Positions 45,309 to 54,162 of a DNA stretch of 64,000 bases are shown here, piece by piece. The stretch is from Pseudomonas sp. LS44. Its GTDB lineage: Bacteria; Pseudomonadota; Gammaproteobacteria; Pseudomonadales; Pseudomonadaceae. Below the pieces are notes generated by a model. The model was not told where the DNA came from. It saw only the letters and a list, made by a program, of their open reading frames with translations, and made no database searches. The DNA lies in NCBI RefSeq assembly GCF_024730785.1, contig NZ_CP102830.1, positions 1,302,001 through 1,366,000 of the forward strand, written 5' to 3'. Position 1 is the first letter of the stretch. Every line of letters begins with the position of its first letter. The translations under genes were made by a program, and so were the position numbers.

Positions 45309-45851
45309 TTACCGCGGAACCTCAGGATGCGCGGCGGTATCGAGACTAGGTGGCTCGGTCACCAAAGCGCTAACCACCTTGAGGGCTTGCTCAAACGATG
45401 GATAGCCACTCTTGGCAACATCCAGGTGCGAGTAAGCCTCGCGATACTCGGCAGCTCTATTGGGGTCCGCTTCGTTGAGCAGATAAGGTTCGGCGTAGAT
45501 CTTGTAGAGCAGCGCGGTGGCATGCGGATGGCCCTTGTCGGTTGCGCGCCCGAGGAGCTCAAGCACTTCATCGATTTCAGGGCCTTGGCGGATCAATAGC
45601 ACCGCCTGATAGAACTCCACCTCGCCGCCTTTGTCCTCAGTCGCGGCGCGGTCCAGTAGTGCTTGCGCCAGTTCGTAACTCTCCAAGTCGCCGGAGGTGA
45701 TCAGCAGCTTGGCTTGCAACATGTCGTTCTGATAGAGCAGCTGTTCCTCCCGACAAGCACTGCCGCTAAGCGGTTCATCGCATGAATGCGATGCGCAACC
45801 TGAGAGTACCAACAGGGCGCTGATTGCCGTCCATTTGCCGAACTTTCCCAT
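45309..45851 (-). CDS. lipoprotein, probably truncated by a frameshift
   Basis: 180 residues as read, from the ATG at 45851. Signal peptide with lipobox VLSGC and C19 (acylated). The remainder is helical and TPR/Sel1-like in character (AQALLDRAATEDKGG, EVLELLGRATDKGHPHATALLYKIYAE), of the kind used for protein-protein contacts. The reading frame ends just before coding-like sequence in another frame, so the full protein is probably about 240 residues. Family not recognised. Confidence 0.65.
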   Translation of the reverse strand: MGKFGKWTAISALLVLSGCASHSCDEPLSGSACREEQLLYQNDMLQAKLLITSGDLESYELAQALLDRAATEDKGGEVEFYQAVLLIRQGPEIDEVLELLGRATDKGHPHATALLYKIYAEPYLLNEADPNRAAEYREAYSHLDVAKSGYPSFEQALKVVSALVTEPPSLDTAAHPEVPR

Positions 45852-46053
45852 TCCTCCACCTCGTCCCGTGCGATCTGGTTTCGACCCCGGTCTGTGGCCG
45901 CGGTTCTGACTTTCACAACCTAACCTCGGCCAGCGATGCTCGAGGCGTGTCATCAGTCAAAGGAAGGACGTTGCGGTCGACAGGTTGACCGCAACGGATA
46001 AAGGAGAGTCGCCGCCCGTGCGACCTAAAGCAAAGCGAGTGGCGAAGAGAGCA

Positions 46054-46182
46054 TTATGTGGCGGCGTGACTGCCCAGAAGGGTTGGGCCGGATTTTTTAT
46101 CACGCTTGGCCATGCGTTTTTCGTGAGCGGTTTTAAGCGGCTTTTTCTTCGCTTCTTTGTGCGCGTTGAGACTCTTGCTCAT
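46054..46182 (-). CDS. very small lysine-rich protein, 42 aa
   Basis: A short gene with the ATG at 46182 and GGAGA at good spacing. The product begins MSKSLNAHKEAKKKPLKTAH and ends SGPTLLGSHAAT; 11 of 42 residues are Lys. Small Lys-rich proteins of this shape are common in Pseudomonas, but I do not know a function. The competing plus-strand frame over the same bases has no ribosome site and an arginine/phenylalanine-rich, shadow-like composition. Confidence 0.6.
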   Translation of the reverse strand: MSKSLNAHKEAKKKPLKTAHEKRMAKRDKKSGPTLLGSHAAT

Positions 46183-46367
46183 GATGCGGATCTCCGGAAT
46201 GCATGGTTGGACTCAGATAGACGTGGATGTCTGTTTCGTCATTCCCACCTCCAAGGCTGCATCAGCCTGCATGGATGCCTGCTTTCAAGGATAGTCCGTG
46301 AAGCCGTATCCAGCCTGCTCGCAATGCCGCTGAGCGAGATCAGCCGGCAACCTTCAAGAAAAACGCG

Positions 46368-46404
46368 CAAAAAAAAGCCCGTGCGCTCAAGTCACACGGG
46401 CTTT
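46368..46404 (-). terminator. intrinsic terminator of the YebC-like gene
   Basis: AGCCCGTG / CACGGGCT hairpin; on the minus strand it is followed by a run of eight T, about 22 bp after the stop. Confidence 0.85.
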
Positions 46405-46425
46405 CCTGCGGATTAGGAAGGCGAA

Positions 46426-47130
46426 CTAGCCCGCCAAGCCCACATAGACGTTCTGCACATCATCGTGCGCGTCGATGGCCTCGAGAAAGGCTTCCACTTC
46501 TTCCAGTTCGGCTGCAGTCAGCGTGGTTACCGGGCTCTTCGGGCGATAGCCCAGGTGCGCCGATTGCACGGTAAAGCCGTAATCGGGGAGGGCGCGGCTC
46601 ACGGTATCCATATCAGTCGGGTCGCTGAGGAACAACGTGGCGCCTTCCTCGGCTTCTTCAAAATCCTGAGCGCCCGCTTCGATGGCGGCCAATTCGGCAT
46701 CGGCATCGGCCGAAGTAGGGGCCGCTTCGATCATGCCCAGATAGTCGAAATCCCAGCTGACCGAGCCGGAAGCACCGAGCTGGCCCTTGCGGAACAGCAC
46801 GCGGATCTCGGCGACGGTGCGGTTGATGTTGTCGGTCAGGCACTCGACGATCACCGGCACCCGGTGCGGAGCGAAACCTTCATAGGTGGTGCGCTCGAAG
46901 TGCACCGTTTCGCCGAGCAGACCGGCGCCCTTCTTGATCGCGCGCTCCAGGGTTTCCTTGGGCATGGAGGCCTTTTTCGCCTGATGTACGGCCATGCGCA
47001 GCTTGGGATTCATGTCCGGGTCGGCGCCATTGCGCGCGGCGATCATGATCTCTTTCACCAGCCGTCCGAAAATCTTGCCCCTGGCGTTGGCTGCGGCTTC
47101 TTTAGGTTTGGCTTTCCACTGTGCGCCCAT
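46426..47130 (-). CDS. YebC/PmpR family protein, YeeN-like paralogue
   Basis: 234 residues. Family features: [84 protein letters not shown]. It begins [19 protein letters not shown] and so lacks the MAGHSKW start of canonical YebC, grouping it with YeeN-type paralogues. YebC proteins bind DNA or help ribosomes on proline-rich nascent chains; which applies here is unknown. Confidence 0.85.
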   Translation of the reverse strand: MGAQWKAKPKEAAANARGKIFGRLVKEIMIAARNGADPDMNPKLRMAVHQAKKASMPKETLERAIKKGAGLLGETVHFERTTYEGFAPHRVPVIVECLTDNINRTVAEIRVLFRKGQLGASGSVSWDFDYLGMIEAAPTSADADAELAAIEAGAQDFEEAEEGATLFLSDPTDMDTVSRALPDYGFTVQSAHLGYRPKSPVTTLTAAELEEVEAFLEAIDAHDDVQNVYVGLAG

Positions 47131-47358
47131 GGTTGCTCTCTTGATCTGTGCGGATGGGGAGTCGCTTGTCTGGTTTCGCCGGCGGACCCGCTCACGCGGG
47201 GCGCGCCTGGTTGAAATCCAGTGCTACGGAGGTAGGGGGCGGATTTTAGTCGCTCTCGCGGCTGCTGGCACCCGGCAAAACTAATTCTGTTGGCGAGTTC
47301 TGCTCCTGCAAGCCAGGCCAAGGTGCGGCCTAGGGCTTGCGATCACCGCGCATGTTAC

Positions 47359-49098
47359 TCACGGCCGGCTGGCCTCTATCACCTCGCGCAGAACCTGGGC
47401 GTCGAGTGGCTTGTGTAGCAGGCGGTGGCCGCTGGCGGAGGCTTCCTTGATGTACGCCGGTGAGGTGTCGCCGGTGATGAGAATCGCCGGAACCCTGTGT
47501 CTCAGGTAGTCGCGGATCCTGCGGATCGCCTCGTGGCCAGTCATCCCGCCGCTTAGCCGGTAGTCGCTGAGGATCAGCTGTACTGAGGCTGGACCACTAC
47601 GGGCGGCTTCGGCGTGCTGCTGGCAAGCCTGTTGTGCAGTGAGCCCGGCATAGATCCGGTGTCCCCAGGCCTCGAGCAGCGCGCACAGGGCATCCAATAC
47701 GTCTTGTTCGTCGTCGACGATCATGATACCGAGTGCCTGTTCGTCCGTGGGCCAGGGCTCCGTCAGCGGTGCGATGCTTGGCGCCGCGACGGTTGGCGCG
47801 GAGATGGAGAACATCGAGCCGCAACCCTCGACGGAGACCAGTCGGACGGTATGGCCGAGCAGGCGGCTGGTATGCCGAACGATCGCCAGGCCGAGACCGA
47901 GGCCCTGAGTGCGGTCGCGTTCAGCGTTATGCAACTGGACAAACTCGTCGAAAATCGCCGCTTGCTGGTCGGCGGGGATGCCGGGACCGCTGTCGATTAC
48001 CTGGATTTCCACGGTCTGCCCACGTCGGCGGCAGCCCAGAAGCACGCTGCCCTGGGTGGTATAGCGGAAGGCATTGGCGAGCAGGTTGTCCAGCGTGCGC
48101 TTGAGCAGCACCGGGTCGCTGTCGACCCATAGCTCGGTCTGCCGTACCCGCCAGCTCAGGTGGCGCTCCTGCGCAGTACCGGCGAACTCGTGATGCAAAT
48201 CGGAAAACAGGCGCTCGAGCGAGACCGGCTCGCGGGACACCGTTACCACGCCGGCATCCAGCTGAGAAATATCCAGCAGGCCGTTCAGCAGCCCGCCGAG
48301 ATTACCGATTACCGTGCGCAAGCGAGCGGCAATCTCGCGCGCTTTGGTCGCCTGTACATCGCCGCGCTCGGCCAGCGCGACCAGCGCACCGACGAACAGG
48401 CTGAGGGCGTGGATGGGCTGGCGAAGGTCGTGGCTGGCCGCAGCGAGGAAGCGCGATTTTGCCTGATCGGCAGCCTGTGCTCGGTCACGCTCCTCTTCCA
48501 GGCGGCCGACCAATTCGACATTTTCCAGGCGCAAGCGCGCCGTTTCGCAGATCGAGCGGTAGGTCACCCGGCTGTAATAGAGGTTGACCCCGGCGAGGCA
48601 AATGAGGAAGAACGTGTAGGTCGCGAAAACCTCCCCCTGGCGGGACAGGCAATGTACAGTGACCGGCAGCAACATCGCTGCCAGCGAGCCGATGTAGGCA
48701 GGCGGGAACGCCGATAGCGAAGGCATCGCGCCGCAAACCAGGCCCGTCAGGACTATGCAGGTGAAGGCCAGCAGCTGCGGGTCGCCAGCAGCGAAGCCGA
48801 CCCAGCCGAGCCAGCCCCAGAGCAGGCTGGACAGCCAGGACAACACGGTCACCCACCAGGCCCAGCGCAGTGGTGTCGTTGAATCCTTGCCGTGCTCGAA
48901 GTAACGCCGCGCCAGCAGGATGCGGCCCACTGTCAGGATGTACATGACGATGATCCAGACGAGCAGCCCGTTCAGTGACAGGCTGTTCCTGAGGATGTAG
49001 GCCACTGGGATCGGGATAACAAAATTGGCGAACAGCACCGCGTAGGATTGGCGAAACAGCAGATCGACGAGATACGTGCGTTGATTGAGGGTCTGCAT
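47359..49098 (-). CDS. hybrid sensor histidine kinase with C-terminal receiver
   Basis: 579 residues: about six membrane helices (20-175), a short coiled coil, HisKA with H223 (AAASHDLRQPIHALSLF), HATPase (NLLANAFRYT; DSGPGI; GLGLGLAIV) and a receiver domain with phospho-acceptor D512 (LILSDYRLSGG). The membrane part is the sensor, with little periplasmic sequence, so it may sense something within the membrane. The start codon is 24 bp from the start of the divergent response regulator gene, its probable partner. Confidence 0.87.
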   Translation of the reverse strand: MQTLNQRTYLVDLLFRQSYAVLFANFVIPIPVAYILRNSLSLNGLLVWIIVMYILTVGRILLARRYFEHGKDSTTPLRWAWWVTVLSWLSSLLWGWLGWVGFAAGDPQLLAFTCIVLTGLVCGAMPSLSAFPPAYIGSLAAMLLPVTVHCLSRQGEVFATYTFFLICLAGVNLYYSRVTYRSICETARLRLENVELVGRLEEERDRAQAADQAKSRFLAAASHDLRQPIHALSLFVGALVALAERGDVQATKAREIAARLRTVIGNLGGLLNGLLDISQLDAGVVTVSREPVSLERLFSDLHHEFAGTAQERHLSWRVRQTELWVDSDPVLLKRTLDNLLANAFRYTTQGSVLLGCRRRGQTVEIQVIDSGPGIPADQQAAIFDEFVQLHNAERDRTQGLGLGLAIVRHTSRLLGHTVRLVSVEGCGSMFSISAPTVAAPSIAPLTEPWPTDEQALGIMIVDDEQDVLDALCALLEAWGHRIYAGLTAQQACQQHAEAARSGPASVQLILSDYRLSGGMTGHEAIRRIRDYLRHRVPAILITGDTSPAYIKEASASGHRLLHKPLDAQVLREVIEASRP

Positions 49099-49122
49099 GC
49101 TGGCGTCTCAAGGAGAACAGTA

Positions 49123-49791
49123 ATGAAAGGAAGTCGACCGCTCAGCGTGCTGATCGCAGATGACCACAGCATCGTGCGTGAAGGGTTGAGGTTCCTCCTC
49201 GCCACGCTGGATGACATCAGTGTTGTCGGCGAAGCCGCCGACAGTACTGGTATTCACACCGTCCTTGCCACCCAGCCGGTCGATCTGTTGTTGCTCGATC
49301 TCGGCATGCCCGGGGTGAATCGCCTGCAGTTCATCCGCGACCTGCGCGCGCAGTTCCCCCGCCTGAAAATCCTCGTGCTCACCGCGAATGTCGAACTGGG
49401 CACGATTCGCGGCGTGCTCGAGGCCGGCGTCCACGGCTACCTTACCAAGAACGACGAGACTGGCGAATTGGCCGAGGCGATCCAGGCTATTCGCCAGAAT
49501 CGCACCTACCTGGCGGCCGCCGTGCGCTTCGCGGTGGATGGCCATGACCGCCGCCAGGCAACGCTGGCCCCGGAGACAGATGTTGTTTCGCCGGTGCCGC
49601 TGACCCGCCGCGAACGGCAGATCCTTACCCTCGTTGCTCAAGGTGCGAAGGCACGCGACATCGCTGAACTTTTCTGCATCAGCCCGCTCACCGTGCGCAA
49701 GCACCGCGAAAATCTCATGCGTAAACTCGACCTGCACAGCACTGCCGAACTGACCACCTACGCCGTACGGCTGGGTCTGCCGACCGGCTGA
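49123..49791 (+). CDS. LuxR-family response regulator
   Basis: 222 residues from the ATG at 49123 with AAGGAG. Receiver with acidic pair in LIADDH, D59 (LLLLDLGMPG) and the Lys of YLTKNDETG; LuxR helix-turn-helix (LTRRERQILTLVAQGAKARDIAELFCISPLTVRKH, about 155-190 here). It is divergent from the hybrid kinase with a 24 bp gap, so each promoter must lie partly inside the other gene. The two probably form a phosphorelay. Confidence 0.87.
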   Translation: MKGSRPLSVLIADDHSIVREGLRFLLATLDDISVVGEAADSTGIHTVLATQPVDLLLLDLGMPGVNRLQFIRDLRAQFPRLKILVLTANVELGTIRGVLEAGVHGYLTKNDETGELAEAIQAIRQNRTYLAAAVRFAVDGHDRRQATLAPETDVVSPVPLTRRERQILTLVAQGAKARDIAELFCISPLTVRKHRENLMRKLDLHSTAELTTYAVRLGLPTG

Positions 49792-50017
49792 AGGCCTACG
49801 CGCTAGCGGAGGTGTAGCCAACCGCCTCGCCATCACTCTTCCTCGGGCTGCGGGGGAGGGCTCTACATTGCCCATCTTTATCTTCCATAAAAATACGGCA
49901 GCCGTCGTATATCTCCGTGCCCGCCCCAGCCATAACCTTGCGCCCCACGGATAACCCACCGCCAGCGTGTGAATCCGGCACCACCCTCGCAAATATTCAT
50001 CGATAAGAGTGACTGTC

Positions 50018-50641
50018 ATGATCCTGTCGGAAACCTGGCTTGCGTTTGCACTCGCAACCTTGGCCTTCGCCTGCATGCCCGGCCCCGCAATCCTCTATAT
50101 GACCAGTCAGACGCTTGCTCACGGCCGGCGCGCCGGGCTCATGGCCGCGCTCGGTATCCACCTTGGCTGTTATGTCCACATCGCCGCCGCCACTGCTGGC
50201 CTCGCCGCTCTGCTGCACCACGCACCGCTCGTTTACCTCGCTATTAAGCTTACCGGCGCGGCTTACCTGATCTGGCTCGGCGGTTCGATGATCCTCGGTC
50301 GGCGCGCCGACTCGGCTGATGCGACGCCGGCCAGGCTGGGCGTCCTGCGCGACAGTATCGTCGTCGAGATCCTTAATCCGAAGACTGCGCTGTTCTTCTT
50401 GACCTTCCTTCCGCAGTTCGTCCAGCCGGCCAGCGACGTGCCTACCTGGATGCAGTTCCTGATCCTCGGCACCCTCGTCAACCTGGTTTTCTCCCTGGCC
50501 GACCTGGCTGCGGTGTTTTTCGCCTCGCTGCTCTTTGATCCGGCCTCGGCTGGCCGCGGCCGGCGCTTGGTCCCCACTGTCTGCGGCTCGATCCTCGTTG
50601 GTCTGGGATTGCTACTGGCGGGGCAGGGCGGTCTGGCCTGA
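50018..50641 (+). CDS. LysE/RhtB family amino acid exporter
   Basis: 207 residues with five or six membrane helices. The family signature is at the start (ALATLAFACMPGPAILYMTSQTLAHGRRAGLMAALGIHLG) and in the middle (ILNPKTALFFLTFLPQFV). It exports an amino acid such as homoserine, threonine or lysine; the substrate cannot be told from sequence. The ATG at 50018 is favoured; a GTG at 50009 is also in frame. Confidence 0.87.
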   Translation: MILSETWLAFALATLAFACMPGPAILYMTSQTLAHGRRAGLMAALGIHLGCYVHIAAATAGLAALLHHAPLVYLAIKLTGAAYLIWLGGSMILGRRADSADATPARLGVLRDSIVVEILNPKTALFFLTFLPQFVQPASDVPTWMQFLILGTLVNLVFSLADLAAVFFASLLFDPASAGRGRRLVPTVCGSILVGLGLLLAGQGGLA

Positions 50642-50848
50642 AAGGCTCGCCAAGATATTGCGCGATCGCGCCCAAGCAGGCAGTTGAGCGTTTCCACGCT
50701 CCTGCTGCGTGAGAACTCCGTTTGGGATGCTCTGTGTCATGGTGCAGAGTGGAGTGATCGAACGATCAAGTAACCGCAGTCTGTCCCCCCTGGTTATCGT
50801 GTGGGACATGGCTGGTGACGCGCGGTGTTGCTGAGGGGGTGTTTGCAC

Positions 50849-50900
50849 GGGGCGCTGGAACGCGCCCCGAACTATGTCCCCACGCAGGGCGTGGGGACAT
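50849..50900. other. two hairpins in the ppiC 3' region
   Basis: GGGGCG-CTGGAA-CGCGCCCC (50849-50868) and ATGTCCCCACGC-AGG-GCGTGGGGACAT (50874-50900). The second is a 12 bp perfect stem next to the ppiC stop; neither has a U-tract, so they may protect the 3' end rather than terminate. The 265 bp between lysE and ppiC holds no gene that I can see. Confidence 0.6.
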
Positions 50901-50906
50901 CAGACA

Positions 50907-51188
50907 TCAGTCTTGGCGGCTGGTGACTTCCAGCAGGTGATAGCCGAATTGGGTTTTCACCGGACCTTGCACGACATTGATCGGCGCGCTGAACACCACG
51001 GTGTCGAACTCTTTAACCATCTGGCCTGGGCCGAATGAGCCGAGGTTGCCGCCGTCACGGCTGGACGGGCAGGTGGAGTTGGCTTTGGCGACTTCGGCGA
51101 AGTCCGCACCGCCTTCGATAGCGGCTTTCAATTCATTGCACTTGGCTTCGCTGGCAACCAGGATGTGACGGGCAGTGGCTTTGGCCAT
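50907..51188 (-). CDS. ppiC: parvulin-type peptidyl-prolyl isomerase PpiC
   Basis: 93 residues, the size of E. coli PpiC. Parvulin motifs cover the whole protein: ATARHILVASEAKCNELKAAIEGGADFAEVAKANSTCPS, GGNLGSFGPGQMVKEFDTVVFS, PVKTQFGYHLLEV. It is cytoplasmic (no signal), so distinct from the periplasmic cyclophilin at 28970. The start at 51188 has a GGAG-containing site (AGGAGTACC). Confidence 0.92.
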   Translation of the reverse strand: MAKATARHILVASEAKCNELKAAIEGGADFAEVAKANSTCPSSRDGGNLGSFGPGQMVKEFDTVVFSAPINVVQGPVKTQFGYHLLEVTSRQD

Positions 51189-51331
51189 GGGGGGTACTCC
51201 TCTCAAGAAAGCTGCAGAGCCTACCGCAAACAGGGGGCTATTCAAACGCCGTGCGGCAGGTGGATTGCCGGCGGTGTTGACCCCAATCCCGTTGGGGATG
51301 GTGGCATCGCCGCCAGCACGGAAACGAAATG

Positions 51332-51607
51332 CTAGCGCTTGCCCATCGAGCGACGGGTGCCGTTGGGCGCCGGGCCGATCTTCTTTTCGTGACCGGATTT
51401 ATTGCCTTTCTGGTGCCACGGCTGATTGTCGTTCTTACCCGGCGCGAACGTGGCGGGAGAGAAGGGAAAGGTAAATGCCGGGATAGCGGTCTTGGGCGCT
51501 GGCGCTTCAGCGGTCGCCGCAAGGGATGTTTCTACGACGGCGCCCGTATCAAGCGTCTCCGTAGTGGCAGCTTGGGCTTCGAGGGTTTGATCGGGCTGTG
51601 TGGTCAT
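51332..51607 (-). CDS. small low-complexity protein, 91 aa
   Basis: An acidic Thr/Ala-rich first half (AQAATTETLDTGAVVETSL), a Pro/Phe-rich middle (AIPAFTFPFSPATFAPGK) and a basic end (KKIGPAPNGTRRSMGKR). No signal peptide or membrane segment. The composition suggests a disordered protein; family not recognised. I keep it because the composition is balanced and no better frame covers the region. Confidence 0.5.
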   Translation of the reverse strand: MTTQPDQTLEAQAATTETLDTGAVVETSLAATAEAPAPKTAIPAFTFPFSPATFAPGKNDNQPWHQKGNKSGHEKKIGPAPNGTRRSMGKR

Positions 51608-51704
51608 GACGGTCGCAGAGAGTTAAGAGAGGAAAGGCGCGAAGTATACCTACCGGCCGCGATTAAGCCGGTAAAGCGGCTGAACGGACTCAGGCAATTC
51701 AGTG

Positions 51705-51824
51705 TCACATCGGTCCGGGGTCGGGAATCGGTGCCTGCTTCTCCAGATTCCCTACCACGTCATCGGGCAGATTTTCGATCAGATCCGGGTCTTGCTCCTC
51801 GGGTACAGTCTTTTCGTCGCCCAT
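51705..51824 (-). CDS. very small acidic protein, 39 aa
   Basis: Short gene with the ATG at 51824 and GGAGG 8-9 bp upstream. The product, beginning MGDEKTVPEEQDPDLIENLP and ending QAPIPDPGPM, is acidic and Pro-rich. The ribosome site is the main support; function unknown. Confidence 0.5.
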   Translation of the reverse strand: MGDEKTVPEEQDPDLIENLPDDVVGNLEKQAPIPDPGPM

Positions 51825-51990
51825 GACCGCCGCCTCCGGTGCAGATGTAGTACTTGTTCTGGCACCTTCAGGCGGCTTGAGTTCCGCCCCGGCGGTGCCC
51901 TGCCTGCCTACTTGGATGTGCCGCAGCGGGGCGCGCAAATGCGCGGAATCGCGCATCATGGGATGCAAGCCAGATCAAAGGGAGATGCTC

Positions 51991-52842
51991 ATGCGCGCCA
52001 CATCATTCATCTTGCGCCTCGCCGCGTGCTCGCTGGGACTGGCGTTCGCCGCGGCTGCCGGTGCGGCCGAAGAGGCGCAATTGGTCGAATCGATCAACGC
52101 CTATCGCAGCGAAGTACAGCGCTGTGCAGGCCAGGCGTCCGAGGAGTTACCGCCGCTGGCCGCCGATCCGCGCCTGAACCTGCCGGCCATCGGGGGTGGA
52201 GATCTGCAGCAAGCACTGGCTAGCGCGGCATATCCGTTGGTCAATGTGCAGGCGATCAGCCTGTCCGGGCCACGCGATGCGCCGGCGGCCATGAAGGCCT
52301 TGCAGGAGAGCTTCTGCCAGATAGTCCTGGACCCGCAGTTCGTCGATATCGGCGTGAGCCGCTCGGATCGCGACTGGCGCATCGTCCTGGCGCGACCGCT
52401 GCTGAGCAGGAGTCTGGGCGCCTCGGCGGCGGAGGGCCAGAAGTTGCTCGAGCAGATCAACGCCGTGCGTGCGCAGCCGCGTCAGTGCGGCGCCCAATCC
52501 TTCAGCGCGACGGCGCCGCTGGCCTGGAATGCGACGCTGGCGACAGCCGCCGAGACCCACAGCCGGACGATGGCTAACGGCAATTTCTTTGCCCACCGCG
52601 ACCGCGATGGTCGCACCCCGAGCGACCGGGCCGAGCTGGCCGGCTACAGCGGCGGGCTGATCGGCGAGAACCTCGCCGCCGGGCTGGACAACTCGCGCAA
52701 GATTGTCGACGGCTGGCTGGCCAGCCCCGGCCACTGCGCCAATCTGATGAACCCCCAATTCTCCGAGCTCGGCGCGGCCTATGCAGTCGATCCGAAGAGC
52801 GATGCGGGCATCTACTGGACAGCGGTGTTCGGCGCTCCATAG
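51991..52842 (+). CDS. secreted CAP-domain (SCP/PR-1) protein
   Basis: 283 residues from the ATG at 51991 with AAAGGGAG. Signal peptide about 1-25 (ending AGAA). The C-terminal half (about 148-283) is a bacterial CAP domain: LLEQINAVRAQPRQCG, ATAAETHSRTMANGNFFAHRDRDGRTPSDRAELAGY, GENLAAG, VDGWLASPGHCANLMNPQFSELGAAYA, with the His/Glu cavity residues present. The N-terminal half repeats the pattern LVESINAYRSEVQRCAGQ and may be a degenerate second copy. Extracytoplasmic; no activity can be assigned. Confidence 0.82.
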   Translation: MRATSFILRLAACSLGLAFAAAAGAAEEAQLVESINAYRSEVQRCAGQASEELPPLAADPRLNLPAIGGGDLQQALASAAYPLVNVQAISLSGPRDAPAAMKALQESFCQIVLDPQFVDIGVSRSDRDWRIVLARPLLSRSLGASAAEGQKLLEQINAVRAQPRQCGAQSFSATAPLAWNATLATAAETHSRTMANGNFFAHRDRDGRTPSDRAELAGYSGGLIGENLAAGLDNSRKIVDGWLASPGHCANLMNPQFSELGAAYAVDPKSDAGIYWTAVFGAP

Positions 52843-52959
52843 ACGTGAATTGCGGCAGAGCGCTTGGGGTTGCCGCTCGGCAGTTCGCACGCCATCCGTG
52901 CCGTTTCGGTTCTATAACCATCGATGACGGATATCACGTTACGCGTCAGGAGGCGTGCC

Positions 52960-53301
52960 ATGAGTACTCTGACGATCGAAGGCTGGTGCAAGCCCGACAA
53001 CGCCTTGCGTTCCCAGCCGATGGGCCAATTCCACTTTGAGATCGGTGGCAGCAACCACCAGCGCCTGGAGCAGGCCGAAGAGCGGCTCCAGGAGAGCGGG
53101 AATAAGGAGCTGACCATCGATGCGGACCTCTCCGAGCTTCACCTCGTCCCGCCGGACGATTGCGGTCCGCTGAGTGACTGCCACTTCCGCGTGTACCTGA
53201 GTACCACGGAGCACCGAGGGCAGTTTCACCTGGTCGGCCACCGCGCCAGCGACGGCAGCCTGGTGTACACCAATGCGGTGCTGATCGATCAGCTCAGTTA
53301 G
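52960..53301 (+). CDS. hypothetical protein, 113 aa
   Basis: The ATG at 52960 has a strong CAGGAGG site. A soluble, mixed alpha/beta, acidic protein (MSTLTIEGWCKPDNALRSQP; NKELTIDADLSELHLVPPDD; GQFHLVGHRASDGSLVYTN). No signal or membrane part. Family not recognised. It follows the CAP-domain gene by 117 bp and is convergent with the thioesterase-like gene. Confidence 0.65.
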   Translation: MSTLTIEGWCKPDNALRSQPMGQFHFEIGGSNHQRLEQAEERLQESGNKELTIDADLSELHLVPPDDCGPLSDCHFRVYLSTTEHRGQFHLVGHRASDGSLVYTNAVLIDQLS

Positions 53302-53358
53302 CCGAGGCGCGGCGGCGGAAGGGAAAACGGCATCGCCCATTCCCTCCGGTCTATTCGC

Positions 53359-54078
53359 TCAGCTCCAGCTGCTGGCCGGCACTTCGACCCACACCGCTCG
53401 CGCCACCGCGACCAGGCGCTGGTCTTCGCCATACAGCGCGGTTCCGGCGAAGCGCTTGCGGCCGTCGCTGCCCAGCGGCCAGCTGAGCACTACACAGCGC
53501 TCGTCCGGCTTGAGCTGGGCGAAGGTGGATACCGCCAGCTCGCCGAGCACGATCGCCAGCCCGGCAGGGATGGGGTAGAGCGCGAAGGCGCCGGCGCAAT
53601 CCAGCGCGGCCCAGATGAACTCCGGCTTCACATTACCCGCGTCGTCGGCCAGCGAGTCGTCCGGTAACCACGGTGCAGCGAGGGTCGCGGTGCCGCGTAG
53701 CGGGCCGGGGAAAATCCGCAGGCCGTCATGCGCCGGACGCTCCGGCCCACAAACGAAGCAGCCGGGGAAGTTGTGGGTCTTGAACCCGGGAAACCCTTCG
53801 ACGGCGGCTTCCGCTTCGGCGTAGGACGGGCAGGGCGGCGGCGCCAGGTCCAGGCTGGTCAGTTTCGCCTCGCCGAGCAGCGTCGTGCCGTCGAACAACC
53901 GCGCTTCGTTGTCGCTGGATTCGAGGCGCAACTCCACACCCAGCGGCGGCGGGGCCTTCAGCCGTGCGGCCACCGTGCCGTTCAAATGCGCGGCCATGCG
54001 CCCGGCGGTGTAACCACCGTTGCCCGACTTGGGCGGCCCGCAGAAACGTTCGTCGATGGTGAAGTGTTCGATTTGCAT
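53359..54078 (-). CDS. thioesterase-like (hotdog-fold) protein
   Basis: 239 residues. The arrangement FCGPPKSGNGGYTAGRMAAHL...LGVELRLESSD, a second half with FIWAALDCAGAFALYP and ...VAVARAVWVEVP suggests two fused hotdog domains, as in some acyl-CoA thioesterases. It contains a CFVCGPERP cysteine pair in the linker. Exact substrate unknown; the assignment rests on the pattern rather than on a strong motif. Confidence 0.6.
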   Translation of the reverse strand: MQIEHFTIDERFCGPPKSGNGGYTAGRMAAHLNGTVAARLKAPPPLGVELRLESSDNEARLFDGTTLLGEAKLTSLDLAPPPCPSYAEAEAAVEGFPGFKTHNFPGCFVCGPERPAHDGLRIFPGPLRGTATLAAPWLPDDSLADDAGNVKPEFIWAALDCAGAFALYPIPAGLAIVLGELAVSTFAQLKPDERCVVLSWPLGSDGRKRFAGTALYGEDQRLVAVARAVWVEVPASSWS

Positions 54079-54162
54079 GCGGCACCTCCGGCCTGCTGTT
54101 TCAGCGAGGGAGATTAGCCCGTGCGGCGCACTAGCGTCTTGCCTGCGCTACGGTTCCGTCCA

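Noticed and set aside
45985..46416. 143-codon plus-strand frame
   Set aside because: No ribosome site, mixed basic and Phe-rich sequence; the minus strand has a better small gene and a terminator there.
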